Below are positions 1 through 11,700 of a stretch of 64,000 nucleotides of DNA, piece after piece. The notes below the pieces were generated by a model. The model made no database searches. It was not told the origin of the DNA and saw only the letters and a program-made list of their open reading frames with translations. Each line of letters opens with the position of its first letter. Position 1 is the first letter of the stretch. The stretch lies in contig JALMGJ010000003.1 of NCBI GenBank assembly GCA_023362775.1, forward strand, positions 181,199,725-181,263,724, in the 5' to 3' direction. The position numbers were made by a program, and so were the translations under genes. Source of the stretch: Charina bottae (Eukaryota; Chordata; Lepidosauria; Squamata; Charinaidae).

Positions 1-59
1 AAATTTTGTTCCCGTTTTACAGGCTTTTCAAAAACGAATACGTGGACAGCACAATCCAG

Positions 60-1130
60 CAACAGGTCATTGGGGGCGGAGGCGCGACTCCTCTGGGTCA
101 CAACAGGGAGAGCCCGTCGCGGAGTCGCGGAGAAGCGAACCCCTTTTCCCGTCCTGCGCAAACTATCCTGGGCAGCCGCCACCCCGCTGAGCCCAAGGTG
201 CGCTCCGTGGCGCCGAAGAAGGGGCCGGGTGGCCATCGAGGTTCGCGCTGGATGGGTAGGTCTCTCCCCAGCGGCGCTCTCCCGCCCCAGAGTGTCAAGC
301 GGCCGAATTTCGCGATGCGCTCCCGGACCTTCTGCGAAGAGACAGCGCGTGGGCGAGTCCCTCCGGCGCCTTGAGGTGTATGCGTGTTTGCGCTGTGTGT
401 GTGTTTAAGGCCGAGAAGGAGGAGACGAGTTGGCTAAGCTTTTCCCGCCTCCCTTCGCAGCCGAAGCTGCTCGGTAGGCAGCCGCCGCGGCCTGTCCCTT
501 TAAGGTACTTCGACGCTCCCGCCGTCCGGCCCTGTGCAAAGGCAGCCAAGCGAGGCGGCTGCCGAAGGAAAAGGCGAGGGCTTGAGTCCCACCGCCGCAA
601 GCTGAAGCCGGGTGGCGGGGCGGTCTGCCGGGCGAAGACAGAGGCAGTCGTCGGGGAAGAAGCGAGGAGTGAATACGGGCCTCTGAAGGAGGGAAACGGG
701 GAGGAGGTGAGCGAGCCGACCCGGTGAAGGGTGAGACCCCAGTGGAAGCGTGCGGGAGCAAGCGGGGGGGGGTGTCCCTTGAGCCTTTAGAAAGGCAGGA
801 GGTGGACGCACAGATTGATCTCCGCGCCTTGGGGCCTGGGGATAGTGGGATCTTCTGTTTTAGAAAGCGGCGTCGGTTGCGCCTCTTGCCCTGAAGCGAA
901 CTTTTCTTTGAAGCCCGGATGGCCGACTGCTGCTCCATCTCTCCAGTTGTCCTTTGTATTCCCTGCCGCCGCCGCCTTTTGCTGGTCCACGTTAAGGGAC
1001 TGGTGTTAGTTTACTTTGTGAGACTCGCTCTGCTGCCATTCAGCCCCCCCCTCCCCGTTAAATTTCTCATCCTTCCCCAGCCACTAGACCCGATTTAGCG
1101 AGGCGAAGCAGACGCGCGGGTGGGGGGAGC
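60..1130 (+). promoter_or_regulatory. TWSG1: CpG island, TWSG1 promoter region
   Basis: This stretch is GC-rich with many CpG pairs, unlike the AT-rich DNA that follows from about 1150. It lies directly upstream of the first coding exon of TWSG1, so it is inferred to hold the promoter and the untranslated first exon. No TATA box is evident, as is usual for CpG-island promoters. The open frames across it are GC-rich chance frames on both strands. The exact transcription start cannot be read from the sequence. Confidence 0.75.
480..706 (+). other. TWSG1: Candidate TWSG1 5' UTR exon 1
   Basis: A consensus splice donor (GAG|GTGAGC) at 706/707 lies inside the CpG island. The next acceptor that fits is at 2608, just before the start codon exon, so this is the likely 3' end of a non-coding first exon. 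The left boundary is arbitrary. A cDNA could place the donor elsewhere in the island. Confidence 0.4.
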
Positions 1131-2608
1131 TGTTTTTTTGGCTTCGGATTGTATCTTGGCCGACGCATTGGAGGTTTCATTGAAAGTCCTTTTTAAAAAG
1201 TGTGTGCGAGAGTTGGTGGCTTAAACATTCGAGAAAATTTGCTTTTGTCAACCACGGGGGCTTGGTTAATGATTTACAAAAGGGTTTAACGTGGAATTTA
1301 TAACATAAATTTAAGATCCCTTAATACATTTTGTTTGATTGTGAGCTGGTAATCTTCAGGTAGAAAAGAATAATATGGTATGGATGAACAGGTATGAAAA
1401 ACTTCCAGACAGCTTTGTTTGCTCTAAAAATGTGGGGGGGGGGGATTTTTTGATTATCCGGGATAACAACTTCGAAATGTAGAATCAAATAAATTTTCAG
1501 TTGTCCTTTTTGGTAATAATACATGTTGAGTCTTGAAAGATCTCAGCCTTTCAAGTGATAGACCAGTTTATCTGCAGGGAAGTCATAAGTGAAGGACTGA
1601 TGTAATGAAATTGTAAAAACAGGATTCAACCTGACAGGTGTCTGTTGGCTAAAATTTTCAAAGGATTATCTCATGTTTTCAGATTATTTCTCTAAAATAA
1701 TTTTCCTGCAAAGAGTCTAAAATTGCTATTCAGGTCATTGTCTCTTAATTCATAACTCTTATGATCATGTTGAGTTTATAAACAACAGAATAATGTAAAA
1801 AAAGAATAGTTAGGGGTGTTTGTCATTTCAGGTCTTTTCAACTTGCTCTGCTAAAGTTCAGGCAGATCTAGTGAAGAGGTGATAGACTTTGTTCAATGAA
1901 AAGGAGCCCCCTCCCCATCTTGTGTTTGCTTCTTTATGTTTTGCTGTTTCTCAGCTGTCTTGGGGGAGAGAGTGATAGGGAGATAGTAAGTAGAAAGATG
2001 TGACTTAAGTATGTACTGTAATATAACTGAATTAAGAGGCAGCGATACAGAATGCAGAGATTAAGTCACCCAGTTCACAAATGTACACACTTTGTCAATA
2101 TAATATTCTTTTCATGAACATGTGGCACCCATCCAATTCCTTCTTCAGAAGCAAAGCTTCTTTGCTTCTGAAGTAATACATCTATATAGCTGGCATTGAA
2201 ATGGGATTATGTTAAAACATGTTCTCATTTATTTATCTGTCAGAAAAAACTCTGCTACATTATTGTAGTTCTAGTAGGCCTCCTTCTCCTGTTCCTTATG
2301 TTACCCTATGAAATAAATACGTTGCAAATAAATACTTTACCGTGATGGGGTTGTAACTAATATAATTATATTTATTAGCATTCAAAGTGTCATCCTTTAC
2401 ATAACTTTGAAGTCAGTGGAAAAATAGTTGACTTGACCTATAATTACATGAGAATTCTTTTACCAAATATGCTGCTGATTTGAGTATAGAAAACCCATGG
2501 GGAAAACAAAACAAAACAAACTGCCTTTGAGAGTGATGGGGTAAAGATGAAAGAAGCTTAGTATTTTACTCAGAAAATATGGGCTTTTCACGCTGCTTTT
2601 CATTTCAG
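1131..2608 (+). other. TWSG1 intron 1, unique sequence
   Basis: AT-rich sequence with no recognisable gene or repeat apart from a G run near 1433 and a perfect hairpin at 2143-2173. It ends in a pyrimidine tract and AG acceptor at 2607-2608. Confidence 0.5.
2143..2173. repeat. Perfect 13-bp hairpin
   Basis: Positions 2143-2155 (CTTCAGAAGCAAA) pair perfectly with 2161-2173 around a 5-nt loop. It is in TWSG1 intron 1. Function unknown. Confidence 0.8.
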
Positions 2609-2649
2609 TGCTGTCTGAACGTTCCAGGAATCTCCCTCCTGAAAGAAAG

Positions 2650-2769
2650 ATGAAGATGTGGTACTTCCTAGGGCTCATGATATTTAGTCTACTGTACTTC
2701 TGGATCCCATCATCAATGTGCTGCAACAAAGCTCTGTGTGCTAGTGATGTCAGCAAATGCCTAATACAG
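2650..2769 (+). CDS. TWSG1: TWSG1 exon 2, start codon and signal peptide
   Basis: The exon runs from the acceptor at 2608 to the donor GTATGA at 2770. About 41 nt of 5' UTR precede the ATG at 2650. It encodes 40 residues in phase 0. The start is fixed by a second Met at residue 3, a hydrophobic stretch ([14 protein letters not shown]), and the conserved mature N-terminus [16 protein letters not shown]. The residue just before that conserved Cys is also Cys (C24), giving a CC pair at the predicted signal-peptidase site where human has SC. Confidence 0.95.
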
Positions 2770-5700
2770 GTATGAGATAATTTACACTTATGTTTGATAA
2801 GAAGATGTATCCAGTAATTGGTCTGTAACAGTAATTCTGAAAGGAGAAGTGAAATAAAAATTATTTTGAATAGATACTTATTGAAGAATGTGGGAATGTT
2901 TATCTTGTATTTTCATTCTTTTAAAAGCATGAAGAAACATGCAAATCTTTGTTAACATCATATTATAAAAGATAAAATTAGAATTTTGAAATGCATATGT
3001 TGTTGAGTCAAACTGGTTAATGAGGTGGTCTGTTTATGTAATAAAGTCCTAATCTTCTGAGTGACTTAAGTTCTTGGACAGATTGCAAAGTTAAATAATT
3101 GAATCATTAAGTTATATACAGTAGGTAAAACTATGCTTTGCTTTACTGAAGCAAAATGCAAAGAATAAATACTATAAGAAAAGCATAGAACATATAAAAT
3201 CAATTATTCCAAAGCAGACCAGACATTTAAAATAATAGAAATGCCTGGGAGAAGAGGGAAGTTTTGTCTTGTGCTGAAGAGATATTTATGTGGGTATCAG
3301 GCATGCTTCCCTCAGACATAAGTGGGAGATTACAAGTGAAACATTTCACTTGGGGGGAACACCTGGAAGAAGGCTGTTGAAGATGTCTGAAGACCCCAGC
3401 TACATAATGGAGGAGGCATTCCTTGAGATACTGAATTGGAAGCTAAGATATCACTTTGTCTTTCTTATGTGTACCTCTCTTTTTCATGCTGCATGGGCTT
3501 GTCCATGGATTGAATGATAAAGTGCCTACCTTCTTCTCATTTAAACATATCATAAAACTAAACCTCTGGAATAAAACTTAACATTGTAGAAAACTGTATG
3601 TGATAGAGAAGATACAGGAAAAATACTTTCAAACAAACATAAAAACATGACTTTTGATTATTTTTCTTAATATAGGGCTATAAGAGTTTACTATTCCATT
3701 AAAATTACAATGTCCTGGTTGAATATAATTAAAATTATAGGCTGCAGTTGCTATTACTCTAATTAACTGTTTTGCTGTTCTTGGAATTTGGCTTACCTCC
3801 TCATAATTTTTCATATTATTGATGCAGATCAGACTTATTTATATATACTCTGTGCAAAACAAAAAAATTAAAAAAACTGTCCCAAAACTGTGACCAGAAA
3901 TGAATATATTTTATTTATGTAAAGTAGGTAAACAATACATACTTTCTTTTGCTTTTTATTTTTTTGAAGAATGTTTAGAACTAAATAACGTTAGCAAAAG
4001 CTTATGGATAAGTGAACCTCTATGTCTCAGTGAATACAGAGGAGGCTACATTCTGTATATGCAGAATTGTGAAAGCTGATTTGACTTTAAAACCATGTTT
4101 ATTAAAGCGTGATGCATGGTCTGGGGAGATGCCGAGGGAGCATCTGTGCCCGGTTATCTGGGAAAAGTTTGATCCTGTTGGGCCTGAGGAAGTGGACAGG
4201 ATCCTTCGGACTGTAAGGGCCACTACTTGTCATCTTGACCCATGCCCCTCCTGGCTGGTGAAAGCAGCCAGTGAGGTGACATGTGGCTGGGTCCATGCGA
4301 TGGTTCTTACATCCTTGGGAGAGGGAGTGTTTCTGGCGACTTTTAAGGAGGCGCTGATACACCCCCTCCTCAAGAAGCCATCGCTGGACCCTACAGTGTT
4401 AGATAACTTTCGTCCTGTCTCCCACCTCCCCTTTTTGGGGAAGGTGGTTGAGAAAGTGGTGGCATTACAGCTCCAGAGGATTCTGGATGATATGGATTAT
4501 CTAGACCCCTTTCAGTCAGGATTCAGGCCGGGATATGGGGTAGAAACTGCATTGGTCGCACTTACTGATGATCTCTGGCGGGCGCGGGATGGAGGCAGTG
4601 CATCCATCCTGGCTCTTCTTGACCTTTCAGCGGCTTTCGATACCATCGACCATGGTATCCTTTTGGGACGGCTTAGGGGGTTGGGGGTGGGCGGCGTGGT
4701 TTTACGCTGGTTCACCTCCTTCCTCCAGGGCCGATCCCAATCGGTGGTTATAGGAGATGAGAGGTCCGACCCTCGGCCCCTACTTTGTGGGGTGCTGCAG
4801 GGTTCGGTTCTCTCCCCTCTCCTATTTAATATCTACATGAAACCGCTGGGTGAGATCATCCACCAACACGGGATGAGGTATCCTCAATATGCTGATGATA
4901 CTCAACTATATATCTCCATCCCGGGTGAGTTAAGTGATGCAGTGGCTGCCCTTTCTCAGTGTCTGAAGGCTGTGGGGGCCTGGATGGGGGAACAACAGGC
5001 TTCAGCTGAACCCTGGTAAGACGGAGTGGCTGTGGATTGATGGTGCCTCGAGATCCAGGGAGTTGTCATCTTTAGATCTGGACGGGGTGGCACTACCCCA
5101 TTCAGACAAAGTGCGGAACATGGGTGTCCTTCTGGACTCACGACTCCTGCTTGAAGAGCAGGTGGCAGCCGTGGCCAGAAGGGCATTTGTACAACTTCGA
5201 GTTGTGCGCCAGCTATGCCCTTTCCTGGACCGAGACGCCCTCCGTACAGTCACTCATGCCCTGGTCATCTCCCACATAGACTATTGCAATGCGCTCTACA
5301 TGGGGCTACCCTTGAAGAGTATCTGGAAGCTTCAACTGGTCCAGAATGCGGCTGCGCGTGCAGTTATGGGTGCCCCAAGGTCGGCACATGTGACACCTCT
5401 GCTGCGCGAGCTGCATTGGTTACCGGTTTGCTTCCGGGTCCAATTCAAGGTGTTGGTTGTCACCTTTAAAGCCCTACATGGCATGGGTCCAAGTTACCTA
5501 AAGGACCGCCTCATCCCCAGAGCATTGACCCGCTCCACCCGGTTATGCAGAGAGGGCTTGCTTCGGACCCCGTCTATAAGAGAATTCCACCTGACGGGGT
5601 CCAGGAGGCGGGCCTTCTCGGTAGTGGCACCCGCCCTCTGGAATATTCTGCCCCTGGAGGTGAGGCAAGCCCCAACACTTATGACCTTCCAGAAACAACT

Positions 5701-8700
5701 GAAGACCTGGCTCTGCCACCTCGCTTGGGATGGGGGGAGTAATAGCTCCTCTTGGGGTTGGCTTGCTCCGTAGAGTTCTTTTAAAACCTAACATCAGAGC
5801 CTCTTGGGTCTTATATATTTAATTAATTTATGTATTGTATTTTATAAATTTTTATATGTTTTAATTGCTGGCTTTGTGTAAACCGCCCAGAGTCCCCTCC
5901 GGAAATGGGGGGAGATGGGCGGTGATATAAGTTAGAAATATAAATAAATAAATAATAAATAAAAGAATTGAACTAGAAAAATATGGAATAGTGTTCTGCT
6001 ATCAGTAGGACCCACATGGAAGCCGTGGTAACATTTATTGGCAGAAATATGCAAAAATGCATAAATCCAAAAGGGAGCAAATACTTTTTTTTACAGAACT
6101 GTGTGACACATTTGTTTTTCTTTGTATTATGTTTGGGAAGTGATTCTAAAGATAGTATGAGGTATTTCATGTTTACTAATGCGTGCACACTTGCTAGGTT
6201 TAATTCTGCCAAATTTACAGATTTTTCCCAGAATTGGAGTATGGAATTTATGTGTGCATGCACTAATATTGAAACATTGCTCTTGGTAACAGAATTCCTG
6301 TATCTGGAACATATTTATCATTTCTGTAACTAGATCATCACTTAGAGAAAGGAGAAAACAAAGCAAAAATATCTCTGTAGGAAGCACTTTGCATGTGATA
6401 AATGACAGGTAGCTTTGGAGTGTGCAGTAATAAAGTGACCACTTTTTCCAGTAACACATCACCAGAGTTGTAAAACCAAAAATGGATAGCAAAGAGGTCT
6501 AAAAATATATTTTCAAATGAGGTGAATGGTAATAGAATGGCAAACATGAGTCAGTATAGGCAAACTTTCCAGAATGTGGCAAAAATCATCAACCAAAAGC
6601 AGGAGGTAAACATTATAATTCATCATGATAGTTGCATGTTACCATCGCAACTTACTTTTGTTTTTGTTGTTTTCCTGGGAACATGGATACTTTTGAATGA
6701 AGCACTGTGCTGCACTTGGTCTAGTAGTGAAGGTGCCGGGCTAGAAACCAGGAGACTGTGAGTTCTAGTCCCTCCTTAGGCATGAAAGCTGGCTGGGTGA
6801 CCTTGGGCCAGTCACTCTCTCTCAGCCTAACACCTCACAGGGTTGTTGTTGTGGGGAAAATAGGAGGAAGGAGTACTAGGTATGTTCGCCGCCTTGAGTT
6901 ATTTATAAAAATAATAAAGGCAGGATAGAAAATAAATAAATAAACAAACAAACAAACAAACAAACAAATCTTTATATTCGCTTTCTTAAAAATCCTTAGA
7001 GCCACCTCTTCTAAATAAAAATGAAGATAGTAGTGGACAGTTTGATTTTCAGGCGCCAGCTTTCATTTAATCTAAATAAAGACTAGTCTAGATGGGCATT
7101 GATGCCAATGGATGCCAGGGGAAGTGTCTGCAGGCATTCTGGCACTCAGGGTCATCTCATTGCCTACCTTTGAATAATGCAATAATTGTCCTGGAATAAT
7201 AACCCCTGAACTGCAACAACTTGGTAACTGTGGATGAATTAGAGTTATTTTTAACTCTAATTCATCCACATACATACTCTAACACAAACTTGAGGCTTAT
7301 TTCTTGGCTTTTTTGCAAACTGGTTTTAAGTAAACATTAAACAACAGAGATTTTGTTACTAAGCTCAAAAATTCATATTTCTTTTTTCCTTTTTACTATT
7401 ATGAAAACAATTCAATGTATTTTGCTTGGTATCTTTTAGTAATGTTGAGCATCAGTTCTACAATCATTGAAAACTATCTGTCTATCTACAGACATTGCCT
7501 TTTTGCCTTTTTTGAAAAAATATATCTATTTTAAATTAAAAAGAAAGAAAAGGAAAGGGAAAAATACAGCTTCAACAATGTGAGTACTGAAACTGTAGTA
7601 TTTCCACATCTGTTAAATATCTTCAGGATTTTTAGAGAGAGAGTTTTACATAAATTTTAAATCTGTGCATACTTACATGATCAAATGTACCTATTCTCTT
7701 CCCCTTATGTTGAAGAGGTTGTAGAGGTACAAATGCATATACTTCATGTGTGATTAAGTATACTTATTAACAGTCCTATGAGGAAATTCTTCACTTTCTT
7801 CATCAAGATAACAAATTGAATAATTTGTTTTTAGATACCTTTCAACCTTTTTTTTTTTTTTTAGTAATGAGCACTTTTGTAATTTTCATAATTAAATTTA
7901 ATAATGAGCATTTGCTGGAAAAAAAAGGCCTAAACAACAGAAAAAGTATCTTTCTGGTGCACTTCATGGATAATGCTAGAAATCATTGGCAACTCAAAAG
8001 AATAAATAGTAGTGTATTGATAAAACCCCTTAATGTAATTTATGAATATATTAAAAAGGGTCATCCCTAAATTAACATTCTGCATCTGAAAAAAAACCTA
8101 TTGTAAATGAAAGCCCTGCTTAAATAAGGTATTTAAGTTTCATTGGATACTATGTAACTTAAGTTACTCTCACAGATAGATGTAATTATTTTTTAGTAGG
8201 CAGTATTTTTTTCATGTAATAAGGGGGCTTATACTGCAGAGAGAGAGGAAGAACTGGGGGAGATTAATCTAGTTGTATTAATCAAGTGCTTCATGTAGAT
8301 AGAAGAGATTGCATGAACTGTACTCCATTTTATAGAAAGCAGAGGGTGGTCCGCATAAATATTTATTTTATCAGCTGTGTAACAGATGTGAATGAGATCA
8401 ACAATCTTGTATTGAAGCATGCTTGATTTGTTTTGTCTTGCTGGATAGTTCTTTTTAAATCCTGTTAGGATAAGATTTCAAGAAGGTATCATAAACTTTT
8501 CAGCAATCTGTTTAACCCATTTAACCCATGAAAAGTTTGAGTAGTAGATAAAAAATTAAATCTCTAAAATGTAACAACTTAAGTAAACATATTAATATTT
8601 CTAGCAAATCATATTGATATTTCCAGCAAATGAATGACTGGACTGCTTAATCGTGCTGTGGTACGATTTGTATTAGTGAGATACATGAACCAAGCTAATT

Positions 8701-11700
8701 GTGACTTATTCAACATACCATGACTTTTCATAATGCATAAACCCAATCTTTTGGACTCCTGTACCATAAGCAAAAAAGTGTGATTTTGGTTTTGGCTTAA
8801 TATGCTGTATGAACTAAGTCATTGTGGCTTTAAAGCGGTAAAAACAATCCATGGGTTAGCCCATTGTATGAACCATCTATCATTCAAGAGTTGTGGAAGC
8901 AAAGTTATTTAGCACAATTTACTTTGCAATCAGTATTTAAGATGCTAATTTTAAATCAGTAAGTTTCCAAGTAGGGTATCTGGCTCTTGCTACCTTATGA
9001 AACTGTAAGATAATAGCTTTCCAAACTGTGTGTCGTGACACAGTACTGTGTCGCCTGCCGTGTGCAGGTGTGTCACGCGAAAACCCGGTTCCAGGTTTCA
9101 CGTTGCACACTGCCACCACGCGCGCTGCCACCTCCATTGGTGTGTGTCACCAAAAGGAAAAGTTTGGAAAGCTCTGCTGTAAGAAATAAATGTGGTAGCT
9201 TTGAGTGAAATATTTAGAGGTTGTAAAGGTGGCATGTTTGTAAGTAACATGCAATATGATTCTATAATATTTATTCAGAAATATGTCCCGCTAAATTAGA
9301 TGCAACATCCTCCTGAGTAAGTGCAACTTATTACCACTAAATTTACGTATGTATTTATTAGCACCAGGAAACATAAATAATATTTATTTAATTTTTATCC
9401 TGCCTTTATTATTTTTATAAATAACTCAAGGCGGTGAACATACCTAATACTCCTTCCTCCTCCTATTTTCCCCACAACAACAACCCTGTGAGGTGAGTTG
9501 GGCTGAGAGTGAGTGACTGTCCCAAGGTCACCCAGCTGGCTTTCGTGCCTAAGGCGGGACTAGAACTCACAGACTCCTGGTTTCTAGCCCAGTACCTTAA
9601 CACTGTACCCTGGTAGTGAGAGACTGGGAGAGTGTGAGTTCTAGTCCCGCCTTAGGCAAAAAGCCAGCTGGGTGACCTTGGGACAGTCACTTTCTCTCAA
9701 CCCTAGGAAGCAGGCAATGGCAAACCACTTCTGAAAAACCTTGCCAAGAAAACTGTAGGGACTTGTCCAGGCAGTCTCCTAGAATCGGACACGATTGAAC
9801 AGATAAAAACAAAAACCTGGTAGTACAATGGTATGGTTTTTTTCTAATTATTGTTCATTTAAGGATATGAGAAAGTATGAAATAATGATAAGTAAATGTT
9901 TATCTATTATTTTACATCTGCATTTGTCTTATTCTGAGATTAGAGTCAGGTGTGTCCATAATTTCTAAGGTTTTTCTCAGGAATTGGGTATTATCCAAAG
10001 TTCTTTTGGGGGGAGGGGTCATAATGTAAGAACTTTTAATATATCATGTTTCTGTGATGTATTCTGAATATATCTTACCTTAGAATTAAGGCTTATACTT
10101 AGAGGAACGATTATGACTATTACTAAAGCAAGATTCTTTTTATGTATGTTGCATTGTTGCACAAGTTGGTTTGAGACAAACAGAAAAATATGCTTTTCTT
10201 TGTTTTCTGCTGACTTAGTACTCATTGCCCTTCAATGCAGAAGTTTATTGAAGTGGAGGAATATCTGATATTTTTTCTAGGAATTGGGAAAAATATGTCC
10301 AATGAAATTATGACTAAGAATTTTTAATGTTTATGTTTAGTTTTTGAAGTTAAAGTTTAACGTACTTCTGTTCAGTATTGATAGCAGGTATCAAAAATTG
10401 GTCAGGACCAATTGATGAATGTGGTGGTGCACCCTTCGCTTCTCTTGGGTTGTATTTCATTTGAAATATAGTTATAAGAGTGAGCTTAAGATGTGTCGGG
10501 CTACATAAGTCCTCTACTGTAGTTGGGTGGACTGTTGAAGAGCATGGAGATTCCATTTTGTGTTCTTGGTCAGCTTAACTATGTCCTTAATTACAGGTTC
10601 ATTTTCTTTCTCAGATACAATTGTATGGCTGCCATACCACTTTGCGGTAAACCGTCTGGGAGCATACATTGAAAATAAGATGCAAACATTCCCAAGACAC
10701 TGGCTTTCCTCCCATTTAAATGAGATCACTGGTTGTAGTCCATTATGGACTTCCAGAGAAGTAAATGGAAGTCGTTTAGTTTAATGGATAAAAATGAACA
10801 CACTAGTAGTCTTTAAGATTCCCCAAGAATCTTTGTTATTTTTTGACAATCAGGACATAATTCAAATCTTAATTATTTTTATTCTTTTTTTTGTACTATT
10901 TGTAGCCAGACTAGGCAGCTTTTTTCTGTCTGAGGACTATATGTTTTCATCAGTAAGGCATGTCTATATAAGCATGGCCTTCCTCCTCTCCTGTACTATC
11001 AGAAGCACAATTCTTTCTCTAAACTTAGTCCTGTCTTCTTTCCTTGCCCCCATCTCAATACACATGGTATTGGAAAGATGGTATTTCCTTTTTTTGTTTC
11101 TTTAGTTTAGTTTTTTTTGTGTGTGTGCCTCTGAGTCAGTCTTGACTCCTGGTAACTGCCTGGACTAGTCCTTGCATTTTTCTTGGCAAGGTTTTTCAGA
11201 AGTTGTTTGCCATTGCCTGCTTCCTAGGGCTGAGAGAGAGTGTGACTGGCCCAAGGTCACCCAGTTGGCTTTGTGCCTAAGACAGGACTAGAACTCCCGG
11301 TCTCCCGGTTTCTAGCTCAGTTCCTTAACCATTACATCAAACTAGCTCTCTATTTCCTATATACAAAGTTATTTTTGAAAACATAAGTTGGACCAATGGC
11401 AGCAGGTTCTTCTGTAGAAGAAATTATGCTATTCCCAGTAAATCAATTCGCCTAATCTAAGATAGTAAACTTTTATTTTTCTCCCACCATTTGTCTGTGG
11501 TGACAGGTGGTACAGCATTGATATTCCTGGTAGGTTGTACACATAAAACCAGTAAGACACCATCTGTCACGTTTGTAGAACTCAGGGTTAGAATCAACAG
11601 TCTCACACCATGCTCAATGGAAAACTGTTTACTAAAAGTTACTACAGTTACAAAAAGAAAGTTGCTACTGAACAAAAGCGCGCGCAACAGACACTGATAT

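Noticed and set aside
6..938. Several overlapping frames of 100-177 codons near the left edge, both strands
   Set aside because: They lie in a CpG island, overlap each other on both strands, and show no domain. Low stop frequency follows from GC content.
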